A stretch of 44,729 bases of DNA from Candidatus Omnitrophota bacterium (GCA_016931055.1 JAFGFL010000082.1:1-44729); one strand, 5' to 3'; shown: positions 1-9,929, counted from the first letter of the stretch. Numbers and translations: made by a program. Notes: generated by a model from the sequence alone, not told the origin.

Positions 1-97
1 AACAACCGACCAAGAAAATGTTTACAATACCTTGAGCCATCAGCAATTTATGAAAACTGTGTTGCACTTAAAAATTGAATCTGGGAAGTATAAAGCT

Positions 98-165
98 TGT
101 TTTGGATTTTGAGATTGGGATTTATTTGGTGTATTTGTCATTTGGATTTTGAATTTATAACTTTT
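98..165 (+). repeat. AT-rich dispersed element (TTTTGGATTTTGAGATTGGGATTTATTTGGT...TTTGGATTTTGAATTT), copy 1
   Basis: Near-identical, inverted copy at about 44523-44586; read directly by aligning with the reverse complement. Confidence 0.75.
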
Positions 166-197
166 GACAGAACGGCAATCATAAGGGGAGCGGAACG

Positions 198-1130
198 ATG
201 AATATTTTGGTAACAGGGGGGGCTGGATACTTAGGGGCGGTTTTAGTCCCGGCGTTGCTGGGGCAAGGCCATAAAGTCACTGTGGTCGATAATTTTATGT
301 ATGGCCAAACGCCGTTACTGGACTGCTGTATCGATCCCAATTTAACCGTTGTCAGAGGAGATGTGAGGGATAAATCTCTCATCCAACAGCATATCAAGAA
401 AGCAGACGCTGTCTTGCCAATGGCGTGTCTTACGGGTGCCCCTTTGTGCACCCAAGACCCGAAAGGGGCAGAATCGGTTATTTTGGATGCGGTTAAACTC
501 ATATTGGACTTATCCACCAAAAACCAGATGATTATTTATCCAACAACCAACAGCGGTTATGGAGTGGGCGAAAAGGGCATCCACTGTACAGAGAAGACGC
601 CGCTTCGGCCGGTTTCCCTTTATGGGAAATTAAAGGTAGCTGCCGAAAAGGAGATACTGGATTCCGGAAAAGGCATAACCCTAAGGCTGGCTACGGCTTT
701 TGGCGTTAGTCCTCGCATGCGTATTGATCTTTTAGTCAATGATTTTACCTATCGCGCGGTTTATGACCGTTTTATTGTCCTTTTTGAAGCTCATTTCAAG
801 CGCAACTTTATTCATGTGCGTGATGTTGCCAACGTGTTTCTCCACTCTTTGAATCACTTTGACAAGATGAAGGGCGAACCCTATAATGTGGGCCTGAGCG
901 ATGCCAATCTGAACAAATTGGAGCTCTGTGCGGAAATTAAAAGGCATGTTCCGGAATTCTATTATGTCGAATCTAAGATAGGGGAAGATCCGGATAAAAG
1001 GGATTATATTGTCAGCAATGAGAAAATAGAAAAGGCCGGATTTAAGCCGCAGGTATCGCTGTCAGCCGGGATCCAGGAGCTTGTCAAAGGCTACAAGATC
1101 ATCAAACGTAATCAGTATGCCAACGTGTGA
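198..1130 (+). CDS. NAD-dependent epimerase/dehydratase (extended SDR)
   Basis: N-terminal VTGGAGYLG Rossmann motif, YGKLK (YxxxK) active site; GGGGAGCGG RBS upstream. Confidence 0.9.
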   Translation: MNILVTGGAGYLGAVLVPALLGQGHKVTVVDNFMYGQTPLLDCCIDPNLTVVRGDVRDKSLIQQHIKKADAVLPMACLTGAPLCTQDPKGAESVILDAVKLILDLSTKNQMIIYPTTNSGYGVGEKGIHCTEKTPLRPVSLYGKLKVAAEKEILDSGKGITLRLATAFGVSPRMRIDLLVNDFTYRAVYDRFIVLFEAHFKRNFIHVRDVANVFLHSLNHFDKMKGEPYNVGLSDANLNKLELCAEIKRHVPEFYYVESKIGEDPDKRDYIVSNEKIEKAGFKPQVSLSAGIQELVKGYKIIKRNQYANV

Positions 1131-1150
1131 ACTGCTTTGAAACGAACTCA

Positions 1151-2665
1151 ATGAGTCAATTAGATATTTTATTTATCAATACCACGGCTTCGGAAAAAAA
1201 TTATCAGGATTTGAGCGAGGATTTTTCCGCGATTGAGCCTCCGATTTGGGCCGGTTTATTGGCCTCCCACTGCTTGAAGAGAGGGTTTAGCGCGGAGATT
1301 TTGGATTGTGAGGCTTTGGCCCTGAACGATGCTGAGGCGGCCCAGCAGGTTAAGGCATTGAACCCAAGAGTCGCCTGTTTTGTGGTCTACGGCCAGCAGC
1401 CCAGCGCCAGCTCTCAAAACATGGAGGGCATGGTTTCCCTTGCTGAAGAAGTCCGTCATGCGTGCGGTCCTGATATAAAAATCCTTGCTGTCGGCGGGCA
1501 TGTGGCCGCGCTTCCCCAGGAGGTGCTAAAGCGCCATAACTTTATCGATATGGTCTGCCAGAACGAAGGCGTTTACACGATATCCAGTCTTCTGAAAACG
1601 AATTTAAAAGATAAACTTGATCAAGTCAAAGGATTGGGCTATCGCGACAAAGGAGGCATTGTTCTTAATCCGCCGTCACCGATTGTTTCCCGTTGGGATC
1701 TGCCGGAGGAATTGCCGGGCATAACTTGGGATAAATTGCCCATGGACCGTTACCGGACATCGCTTTGGCACTCGTATCCAAATCATTGCGAGCGCCAGCC
1801 GTTTGCGGCGTTATACACCAGCTTGGGCTGTCCGATGCGCTGCTCGTTCTGCATGATCAATATCATTAACCGTCAGGAGAATTTGTATTCGGACGGGAGC
1901 GCCGTGTTCCGTTACTGGGACCCTGAATTTATGATTAAGGAATTTGATCAGTTCGCGGAACGCGGCATTAAGAATATCAAGATCGCTGACGAATTGTTTG
2001 TCCTTAATGCCAATCATTTCATGAGATTGTGCGAACTGATTATTGAGAGGGGATACGATTTTAATATCTGGTGTTATTCCCGCGTGGATACGGTCAAAGA
2101 GAGGTTCCTTAAGACCTTAAAAAAGGCGGGGGTGAACTGGCTTGCCTTAGGGATCGAAAGCGCGAATACAAAGGTCAGGAGGGACGTGACCAAGGGGCGC
2201 TTTGAGGATGTCGATATCCGGGATGTCGTCAAGAAGATCCGCGGCTATGATATGAACGTCATCGCCAATTATATTTTCGGCCTTCCGGAAGACACCTTAG
2301 ACAGCATGCAGATGACATTGGACCTGGCATGTGAACTGAATACGGAGGAGGCCAATTTTTATTCGGCGATGGCTTATCCCGGCAGCCCGCTGTACGGTCA
2401 AGCGTTGAAGGAGGGATGGAAACTCCCGGACGGCTATGCGGGTTATTCTCAGCATTCCTATGAGTGCCAGCCGTTGCCGACGAAATATTTGACGGCGGAA
2501 CAAGTGCTTGCGTTTCGTGATGAAGCGTGGATGACGTATCACACCAATCCGGCGTTCCTGGATTTGATCAAAACCAAATTCGGGCAGGTGGCTGTCGATG
2601 AGACGCTCAGGTCCACAGAAATTAAACTTAAACGGAGGCTTCTAGAGAAAGCGACCATGCCATGA
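1151..2665 (+). CDS. B12-binding domain radical SAM protein
   Basis: CPMRCSFC (CxxxCxxC) cluster motif, N-terminal cobalamin-binding-like domain; start at MSQLDILF preferred over the 1127 ORF start. Confidence 0.9.
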   Translation: MSQLDILFINTTASEKNYQDLSEDFSAIEPPIWAGLLASHCLKRGFSAEILDCEALALNDAEAAQQVKALNPRVACFVVYGQQPSASSQNMEGMVSLAEEVRHACGPDIKILAVGGHVAALPQEVLKRHNFIDMVCQNEGVYTISSLLKTNLKDKLDQVKGLGYRDKGGIVLNPPSPIVSRWDLPEELPGITWDKLPMDRYRTSLWHSYPNHCERQPFAALYTSLGCPMRCSFCMINIINRQENLYSDGSAVFRYWDPEFMIKEFDQFAERGIKNIKIADELFVLNANHFMRLCELIIERGYDFNIWCYSRVDTVKERFLKTLKKAGVNWLALGIESANTKVRRDVTKGRFEDVDIRDVVKKIRGYDMNVIANYIFGLPEDTLDSMQMTLDLACELNTEEANFYSAMAYPGSPLYGQALKEGWKLPDGYAGYSQHSYECQPLPTKYLTAEQVLAFRDEAWMTYHTNPAFLDLIKTKFGQVAVDETLRSTEIKLKRRLLEKATMP

Positions 2666-3663
2666 TCATTAGCCGCACACCGTTTCGCGTTTCGTTCTTT
2701 GGCGGAGGGACGGATTATCCCCGGTGGTTCAGCAAGAATCCGGGGGCTGTTTTAGCAACGACCATTGACAAATACTGTTACATCACGTGCCGTTATCTCC
2801 CGCCGTTTTTTGAACACAAGTCCAGGATTATCTATTCAAAGATGGAACAGGTCCAATCTGTTGACGAGATCAATCACCCGGCCGTCCGGGAGGTCTTGCG
2901 TTTCTTAAACATCCACCAAGGCATTGAGATCCATCATGACGGGGACCTGCCGGCACGGACCGGGTTAGGGTCAAGTTCATCGTTCACCGTTGGGCTTCTT
3001 AGCAGTCTTTACGCGCTTAAAGGGATCATGCCGACCAAAGCACGGATCGCGGAAGAGGCCATCTATATCGAGCAGGAAATGTGTAAAGATAATGTCGGCT
3101 GCCAGGATCAGGCCTTGGCCGCTTATGGAGGGTTGAACTATATTGAATTCGGCGGAGAACGGCATCTTCAGGTCCGCCGCGTCACGATCCCGGAAGAAAG
3201 GATCAGAGACCTGGAAAGACACCTGCTGCTGTTTTTTACCGGATTTTCCCGCAATGCCTCGACCATCGCGGCCCATCAGATCAAAAATATCCCCCATAAG
3301 GTCAATGAATTGACAAAGATGTACCAGCTGGTCCAGGAGGCAATGAAGTTATTGGAAAGCAACCGGCTGAAGGAATTCGGCAAGCTTTTGGATGAGAGTT
3401 GGAAGATCAAAAGGGGGTTATCCTCAAAGGTCTCAACGCCGCAGATCGATAACATCTATGAGACGGCGCAAAAAGCCGGGGCCATCGGAGGCAAAGTGTT
3501 AGGGGCCGGCGGGGGAGGATTTGTGATGTTGTTCGCGCCGCCGAGCGCTCAGAAGAAGATCAAAGAAAAGCTCAAGAAGTTATTGATGGTCCCTTTTAAA
3601 TTCGAGAATTTAGGCACGCAGATCATTTTTTATCAACCCAATGGCGAATATGAGAATAAATGA
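2662..3663 (+). CDS. hddA: GHMP kinase, D-glycero-D-manno-heptose 7-phosphate kinase-like
   Basis: MIISRTPFRVSFFGGGTDYP N-terminus, GLGSSSSFTVG motif, C-terminal GKVLGAGGGGFVML. Confidence 0.8.
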   Translation: MIISRTPFRVSFFGGGTDYPRWFSKNPGAVLATTIDKYCYITCRYLPPFFEHKSRIIYSKMEQVQSVDEINHPAVREVLRFLNIHQGIEIHHDGDLPARTGLGSSSSFTVGLLSSLYALKGIMPTKARIAEEAIYIEQEMCKDNVGCQDQALAAYGGLNYIEFGGERHLQVRRVTIPEERIRDLERHLLLFFTGFSRNASTIAAHQIKNIPHKVNELTKMYQLVQEAMKLLESNRLKEFGKLLDESWKIKRGLSSKVSTPQIDNIYETAQKAGAIGGKVLGAGGGGFVMLFAPPSAQKKIKEKLKKLLMVPFKFENLGTQIIFYQPNGEYENK

Positions 3664-4381
3664 TTGTGATGGCGCTATCCTTTGCGGTGGCCTGGGGACG
3701 CGTCTGCGGAATGTCATTGGAGACACGCCGAAGGTCATGGCAGAGGTCAACGGGCATCCTTTCCTGGACAAGATCATCACTCATTTAAAAAAAGAGGGGA
3801 TCCCGAGGGTTGTTTTATGTACGGGATACAAAGCCGGTACGGTTGAAAGTTATTATCGGGAACATAATTTTGGATTAACGATCGATTTCTCAAGAGAACA
3901 TGAGCCCCTGGGGACTGGAGGTGCGCTGAAGAATGCCCGCGGGCATATTTTAAGCGATCCTTTTTTTGTTCTCAATGGGGATTCGTTCTTGCCTGCCGAC
4001 CTTCAAGCTTTTTTGGATTTTCACAAAGAAAAGCATGCCTTGGCGTCCATCTTGATAGCGCAAGCTGATTGGGCGAAAGATTTCGGGAGTATACAGATCG
4101 ATGGCACAGGCCGATTGAAAGGCTTCTCTGAAAAAAAAGACAGCGCTCTCCCATCATGGGTGAATGCCGGCATATACTGTTTTAATCAGGAGGTCTTTTC
4201 TTATATGCCCAAGGGCAGGAATTTTTCTCTTGAGACGGATTTGTTCCCGAAGTTGGTCGGAACAAAATTTTACGGATACCGCAGCGATCAGAAGTTTATG
4301 GATATCGGGATCCCGCAAAGATACCAGTCCATAAAACAGGACATGGAAAGAGGAAAGAAAATTGAAAATCAACGCGAATAA
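3641..4381 (+). CDS. hddC: Sugar nucleotidyltransferase, heptose-1-phosphate guanylyltransferase-like
   Basis: AILCGGLGTRLRNVIGDTPKVMAEVNG signature; adjacent to the HddA-like kinase. An ATG at 3650 is an alternative start. Confidence 0.75.
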   Translation: MANMRINDCDGAILCGGLGTRLRNVIGDTPKVMAEVNGHPFLDKIITHLKKEGIPRVVLCTGYKAGTVESYYREHNFGLTIDFSREHEPLGTGGALKNARGHILSDPFFVLNGDSFLPADLQAFLDFHKEKHALASILIAQADWAKDFGSIQIDGTGRLKGFSEKKDSALPSWVNAGIYCFNQEVFSYMPKGRNFSLETDLFPKLVGTKFYGYRSDQKFMDIGIPQRYQSIKQDMERGKKIENQRE

Positions 4382-5531
4382 AAGCGCGACATTCTCGAAT
4401 AAAGCGAAATTCAGGGTTCCCTTCGGGACGGTTTCGATCACCGATGACGCCCGCGAGCTGATTGACCGGGCCCTGAAGACAAAATGGGTGACCCGGGGGA
4501 AATATGTCCAGGAATTTGAGGAAAAGTTTGCGCGTCTGTTCGGAGTCAAGGAAGCTGTGGCTGTCAGCAGCGGTACGGATGCCGATGCCTTGGCCTGTGC
4601 CGTTCTTTATGATTACGGCGCGCGGCGCCAAGATGAGATTATTATTCCGGCGCTAACCTTTGTCGCGACCGGAAACGCCGTCCTCCAGGCAGGGTTCACG
4701 CCGGTCTTTGTTGACGTCAGCCGCTACACTTTGAACATGGATCCAAAGAAGATCGAGCAAGTGATTACGCCCAGGACACGCGCGATCATGCCGGTTCATC
4801 TGATGGGCAAGCCGGCGGCGATGGATGAGATTATGGGTATCGCCAAGAAGCATAAACTGTACGTAATCGAGGATGCTGCCGAGGCCCACGGCGCGGAATA
4901 TAAGAAAAGAAAGGTCGGTTCTATCGGCCATATGGCCGCTTTCAGCCTTTATGCCGCTCACATTATAACGACCATCGAGGGGGGGATTGTTATTACCGAT
5001 GATCCTCGAATGGCGGATATTCTGCGGTCATTACGGAACCACGGCATCGAAGGGAAGTTCCAGTTTAAGAGGGTCGGCTTTTCGGCCAAAATGAACGAGA
5101 TCGAGGCGGCGATCGGAATTGGCAACATCAGGATCTTCGGTCAGATCCTGAGTAAACGCCGGCAGAACCTTCTTTATTTGATCGAGAAATTCAAACCATT
5201 CGAGGATTATTTTATTACGATCAAAGAAGAGCCTCATGAAAAAATCGGGCCGCATGCTTTTTCGATTATCGTCAAGGAAGACGCCGGTTTTACGAAGGAC
5301 GAGTTTGTCCGTTATATGGAAAATGCCGGAGTGGACTCGCGCAACCTTTTCTATTCTATCCCGACGCAGTGCGAGAACTACGCGTTCTTGGGCAAGAAGC
5401 TCGGGGATTTCCCGGAAGCGGAATACTGCTCGGATCACGGCACGCATATCGGGATCCATCAGGATATTGAGCGGGAAGACCTGGATTATGTTGCGCAGGC
5501 GGTGGCCGATTTCCTCAAAACCAAAAGATAA
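4362..5531 (+). CDS. DegT/DnrJ/EryC1-family PLP protein with His in place of the PLP lysine (ColD-like 3-dehydratase candidate)
   Basis: DegT fold motifs SSGTDADALACAV, EDAAEAHGAEY, FSLYAAHIITTIEGG; His200 where paralogues have Lys. Confidence 0.8.
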   Translation: MKINANKSATFSNKAKFRVPFGTVSITDDARELIDRALKTKWVTRGKYVQEFEEKFARLFGVKEAVAVSSGTDADALACAVLYDYGARRQDEIIIPALTFVATGNAVLQAGFTPVFVDVSRYTLNMDPKKIEQVITPRTRAIMPVHLMGKPAAMDEIMGIAKKHKLYVIEDAAEAHGAEYKKRKVGSIGHMAAFSLYAAHIITTIEGGIVITDDPRMADILRSLRNHGIEGKFQFKRVGFSAKMNEIEAAIGIGNIRIFGQILSKRRQNLLYLIEKFKPFEDYFITIKEEPHEKIGPHAFSIIVKEDAGFTKDEFVRYMENAGVDSRNLFYSIPTQCENYAFLGKKLGDFPEAEYCSDHGTHIGIHQDIEREDLDYVAQAVADFLKTKR

Positions 5532-5543
5532 GGCGGCACGACG

Positions 5544-6659
5544 ATGCGCATTGCGATCAACTGTCGGTCTTTTTTGAAGAAGGAACACACGGGGATCGGC
5601 CGCTACGCGTATCATTTGGTCCGGAGCCTGGCGGACATTGACGGGAAGAACGGCTATCAGCTGTACGTCAGAAAGGGGCCCTTTAGTTTCAGCAAGAGAA
5701 CGCCTCGACTTGCGGCCAAGAATTTTACAACGCGGGTCGATTGGTTTGGCCGGGGCCTTGACAAGACCCTAAAAGATATTGATGTTTGTCATTTTCCGAG
5801 TCCGGGGCCGATAGAGAGGCCTCAGAACGCGAAGGTCATTGTTACCGTGCACGATGTGATTTTTAAGGCCTTCCCCCAAGGGCATACGCGGGAGACGATC
5901 GAGTCCGGCGAAAGGCAATTTCAGCAGATCCGGGAGAAAGCCGCGAAGATCATCTGCTGCTCGCAAAGTACGGCGAGGGATCTGGAGAGATACTTCCAGA
6001 TACCGAAGGATCGGATCGCGCTAGTCTATCCGGGTGTCGACAAAGGAATATTTTACCCTATCAAGGATGAAGAAAGCGACTCAGCCGAGAAAGTCCTGGC
6101 GGAAAAAGGGATTACAAAGCCGTTTTTGCTTTCTGTCGGAACGATCGAGCCCCGGAAGAACCTGGTCAACAGCATCCGCGCCTTTCACGTCTTGAGGACC
6201 CAGAAAAGATTCCCGGGGTATCTGGTTGTGATCGGGATGGGCGGATGGCTGCATGAAGACCTGACCGCTCTTATCGAGAAACTGGGTTTGGAAAAGGACA
6301 TTGTTTTTTTGGGCTTTGTGCCGGACAGAGAATTGCGTTATTTTTACAACAAGGCGGAGGCCTTCCTTTTTCCGTCCCACTACGAAGGTTTCGGGTTTCC
6401 GATCCTTGAGGCGTTTTCCTGCGGGGTGCCCGTTGTGACTTCAAATGTCTCTTCGTGCCCTGAAGTTGCCGGCGATGCGGCGTTGACCGTGGACCCCGGC
6501 AATCCCGGGGATATCGCTGAGGCGCTCAGGAAGATCGTTTCAGATCAGGCCTTAAAAAAGATATTAAGAGAAAAAGGCCTAAAAAGGGCAAATGATTTTG
6601 ATTTTCGCAAAACAGCCGGGGAAACGCTGAAGGTATATGAAGAAGTTTATGGGCTTTAA
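5544..6659 (+). CDS. Glycosyltransferase family 4
   Basis: GIGRYAYHL N-terminus, SVGTIEPRKNL, FLFPSHYEGFGFPILEAFSCGVPVV (EX7E) motif. Confidence 0.9.
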   Translation: MRIAINCRSFLKKEHTGIGRYAYHLVRSLADIDGKNGYQLYVRKGPFSFSKRTPRLAAKNFTTRVDWFGRGLDKTLKDIDVCHFPSPGPIERPQNAKVIVTVHDVIFKAFPQGHTRETIESGERQFQQIREKAAKIICCSQSTARDLERYFQIPKDRIALVYPGVDKGIFYPIKDEESDSAEKVLAEKGITKPFLLSVGTIEPRKNLVNSIRAFHVLRTQKRFPGYLVVIGMGGWLHEDLTALIEKLGLEKDIVFLGFVPDRELRYFYNKAEAFLFPSHYEGFGFPILEAFSCGVPVVTSNVSSCPEVAGDAALTVDPGNPGDIAEALRKIVSDQALKKILREKGLKRANDFDFRKTAGETLKVYEEVYGL

Positions 6660-7519
6660 TGGGGGCGGATGACTTTATGTTAGTCAGCGGATTTACCATC
6701 GCGCGCAATGCCATCAAATTCAATTATCCGATCCTCGAATCCATACGGTCGGTCCTGCCCATCTGTGATGAATTTATTGTTAATGTCGGCGACAGCGAAG
6801 ATGACACGCTGGGCCTGATCCGATCGATAGGCAGCGCCAAGATACGGATCATACAAAATGTTTGGGACCTTTCACAAGGCTCTGAGGTCCTTTCTCAACA
6901 AACCAATCTGGCTTTAAAAGAATGCACCGGCGACTGGGCGTTCTATCTTCAGTCGGATGAGGTGATCCATGAAGAGGACCTCGCAAGACTCAAAGATATC
7001 ATGCACAAATATTTGCCGAATGGGGAAATCGATGCCTTGCGTTTCCGATGGCTTCATTTCTTCGGGAGCTATTTCCGTTACCGGATCGATCACGGATGGT
7101 ATCAGAAGCAGGACCGTATCATCCGCAACAACGGTAAAATCGAATCTTTCGGGGATGCCTACGGGTTTAGGCGTAAGGACGGCCGGCCGATAAAGAGGAA
7201 AAACACCGGCTGTTTTCTATATCACTATGGATGGGTCCAATCGGAAGAAATAATGACGCAGCGCCGTGTGAATGCCGAACAAATAGGATTTACGACGCTA
7301 GCAAGTCATGAGCGGCAGAAGGCGTATCATTTCGGAGACCTGAACCGGTTTCCCGTTTATTTCGGGACCCATCCGGCGGTGATGCGAGAAAAAGCTAAAC
7401 AACATGTTTTAAGCCAAAAAGATTTAATAGACATCAACGAAAGATATTGGTGGCATCCCTTGAAGTGGTTGAAGCTGAGGTATAAGACAGGAAAGAGGGT
7501 TAAACAAAAAATTGAATAA
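6659..7519 (+). CDS. Glycosyltransferase, GT2-like
   Basis: FTIARNAIKFNYPILESIRSVLPICDEFIVNVGDSEDDT; DxD region reads QSDE. Confidence 0.75.
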   Translation: MGADDFMLVSGFTIARNAIKFNYPILESIRSVLPICDEFIVNVGDSEDDTLGLIRSIGSAKIRIIQNVWDLSQGSEVLSQQTNLALKECTGDWAFYLQSDEVIHEEDLARLKDIMHKYLPNGEIDALRFRWLHFFGSYFRYRIDHGWYQKQDRIIRNNGKIESFGDAYGFRRKDGRPIKRKNTGCFLYHYGWVQSEEIMTQRRVNAEQIGFTTLASHERQKAYHFGDLNRFPVYFGTHPAVMREKAKQHVLSQKDLIDINERYWWHPLKWLKLRYKTGKRVKQKIE

Positions 7520-7543
7520 GGAATGAAAGAAGCCGAGGGGAAA

Positions 7544-8608
7544 ATGCCTAAGAATACGAATTTATTTGCTGTCATTTTGGCCGGTGGCTCAGGGACGCGG
7601 TTTTGGCCGGTAAGCCGGAAATCGAGGCCGAAGCAGTTTCTCAATATCGTCGGCAAGAGGACGCTGCTTCAAGAGACATTAGCGCGGATCCAACCGGCAA
7701 TTTCGGCCGCGCGCATTTTTATCATCACGGATGTCACGTATGGCAATATTGTCAAACAGCAAACCGCTCGATTCAAAATCCCAAAAGACAACGTCTTGCT
7801 TGAACCAGAAGGGAAGAACACGGCTCCCGCGGTTTGTTGGGCCGCGGCCATCATACAACATATTGACCCAGGCGCCGTTTTGGCCGTTTTGCCTTCCGAC
7901 CACCTCATTTTTGGACGAAAAAGATTCCTGAAAGTATTGCGTGAGGCCGTGGGGCTGGCACAGAGAAATTATTTGGTCACGCTGGGAATCCATCCTACAA
8001 GGCCCGAAACGGGATACGGATACTTAAAGACGGCAAAAAAGAACATCGGCGGCAAACAGATCATGATGGTTGAAAGATTCACGGAAAAACCGTCGTTATT
8101 AAAAGCAAAACAATTTCTTAGGACAAAGAAATATTTCTGGAACAGCGGGATGTTCGTCTTCAGAAGTTCCGTGATCCTTAAGGAATTCCAGAAGTACCTT
8201 CCCGGCGTTTATCGGGCGGTTGGCAGGAAGGCCGGGATGGCTCATATCCGGCGGGTATGGAAGCGATTGCCGAAAATCTCCGTTGATTACGGCATCTTGG
8301 AAAAATCAAAAAACGTTGCCGCAGTGCCGGCGCGCGGCATCGGATGGTCGGATCTGGGCAGTTGGGAGTCTTTGACAGAAATCCTCCCCAAGGATCAGCG
8401 CGGGAACATCCTCAAGGGGGATATCATCGCTGTTGATTGCCGGGACACTTTGGTTTGGACGGGCAGAAAGCTGATTGCCGCGGTCGGGCTGGAAGGCATG
8501 GCCGTTATTGATACCCCTGATGCGCTGCTGGTCTGCCCGAAGGAAAGATCGCAAGATGTTCGGGAAGTTGTGAATGTATTAACTAAGAAAAACCGCCGGG
8601 AGCGTTGA
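7544..8608 (+). CDS. manC: Mannose-1-phosphate guanylyltransferase
   Basis: FAVILAGGSGTRFWPVSRKSRPKQFL signature, FTEKP motif, GWSDLGSWESL; start after GAGGGG RBS preferred over 7523. Confidence 0.88.
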   Translation: MPKNTNLFAVILAGGSGTRFWPVSRKSRPKQFLNIVGKRTLLQETLARIQPAISAARIFIITDVTYGNIVKQQTARFKIPKDNVLLEPEGKNTAPAVCWAAAIIQHIDPGAVLAVLPSDHLIFGRKRFLKVLREAVGLAQRNYLVTLGIHPTRPETGYGYLKTAKKNIGGKQIMMVERFTEKPSLLKAKQFLRTKKYFWNSGMFVFRSSVILKEFQKYLPGVYRAVGRKAGMAHIRRVWKRLPKISVDYGILEKSKNVAAVPARGIGWSDLGSWESLTEILPKDQRGNILKGDIIAVDCRDTLVWTGRKLIAAVGLEGMAVIDTPDALLVCPKERSQDVREVVNVLTKKNRRER

Positions 8609-8644
8609 GCCCTCCTGAAAAACCGTTATTCAATAAGACTTAAA

Positions 8645-9928
8645 ATGAATTTGGATTGGAAAAGTTTTTTTTCGAGGCATAAAAGGAATATCGTATTTAT
8701 AGTTATTTTGGCGGCTTTTGTTGGAAATCTTCTCCGTTATTCCCAGCGGTCCCCAAAGCGGCATTATTCCGATTGGCGCGTTTATTACGCAGCCGGGGAG
8801 CGGTTTTTGAATAAGGAAGACATTTACAGCCGGCCGGATATGTCGGTCACGCCTTATAAATATTCCCCGATGTTCGCCTTTCTTTTTTCTCCGTTAACGC
8901 TGCTGCCGAAGCATCTTGCGAGTTTGATCTTCTTTACAATGAATTTCTTCATGGTTGCCGGGATCTGCTTCCTGTCGGGGCGGATCATGAATATCGAAGG
9001 CTTATCGTTCGGGCAAAAGGTGTTGCTGTTTTCCATTCCCGTTCTTTTTACCTCAAGGTTTATTCTGCTGGTCTGGGACGCCGGGCAAGTGAATATATTA
9101 ATGCTCTTTCTTGTCGTTTTAAGCCTGTTTTTACTGAAAAGAAATCAGGTTATCCTGAGCGCTTGCTGTTTGGCGTTATCGGCGTTCATTAAGTATATGC
9201 CGGTTTTATTCTTGCCGTATTTTGTCGTTAAGAAGCAATGGAAATATGTCGCATGGGTCATGATCTTTATGCTTCTCTTTTCTCTCATACCGGCGTTATA
9301 TGTCGGGCTTGACCAGGAAATAAATTATCTGAAGAACTGGCTTCCGTTTATATCTCATACGTCCCTGGACTTGTTGTCTTGGGTGGACTATAAGAATCAA
9401 TCGCTTTATTCAACAGTATTGCGATATAGCATGGATTTGTCTGCTTACGATTTTAACTACAGCCATTCTTTCTTAAATCTTACTTTCTATCAAGGCTTGG
9501 GAACAGCCATTGTTCTTGGATTTGCCATTTATTGTTTTGCTTTATTCCCCGTTGAAGATAAAAAACAAACAAGCCTGATGGATTACAGCCTGTTGTTTTT
9601 GTGCATGGCCTTATTGAATCCCAACGCGTGGTTCGTGAATTTTGTTGTCCTCCTTTTTGTTTATATGTATCTTTTGCACTATCTCATAAAGAATAGGTTC
9701 AAAGACAAAGTTGTTCTTATCGGCGGCATCCTGGCCTTTATCTTATCAAGCTGGATGAGCGAAGCAATATTTAGCGAGGACCTCGAACGGCTTTTTGAAG
9801 AGCTGTCCAATATCGCGATAGCCTCCTTAATTTTAGTGTTCTTGCTGATAAGAATAAAGTTTAAGAAGGTGGGAGCAGCGCAGTTCTCCTCACAAAAAAT
9901 CATTCATCATAGTAAAGGCCGGTTATAA
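8645..9928 (+). CDS. GT87 / DUF2029-type polytopic membrane glycosyltransferase
   Basis: Multi-TM protein with SDWRVYYAAGERFLNKEDIY and YKYSPMFAFLFSPL motifs typical of the family. Confidence 0.8.
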   Translation: MNLDWKSFFSRHKRNIVFIVILAAFVGNLLRYSQRSPKRHYSDWRVYYAAGERFLNKEDIYSRPDMSVTPYKYSPMFAFLFSPLTLLPKHLASLIFFTMNFFMVAGICFLSGRIMNIEGLSFGQKVLLFSIPVLFTSRFILLVWDAGQVNILMLFLVVLSLFLLKRNQVILSACCLALSAFIKYMPVLFLPYFVVKKQWKYVAWVMIFMLLFSLIPALYVGLDQEINYLKNWLPFISHTSLDLLSWVDYKNQSLYSTVLRYSMDLSAYDFNYSHSFLNLTFYQGLGTAIVLGFAIYCFALFPVEDKKQTSLMDYSLLFLCMALLNPNAWFVNFVVLLFVYMYLLHYLIKNRFKDKVVLIGGILAFILSSWMSEAIFSEDLERLFEELSNIAIASLILVFLLIRIKFKKVGAAQFSSQKIIHHSKGRL

Positions 9929-9929
9929 C

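Noticed and set aside
179-520. Antisense ORFs such as 179-520, 5031-5615, 24679-25311 and 36782-37390
   Set aside because: All lie opposite well-supported genes with recognisable domains and look like shadow ORFs of codon bias.
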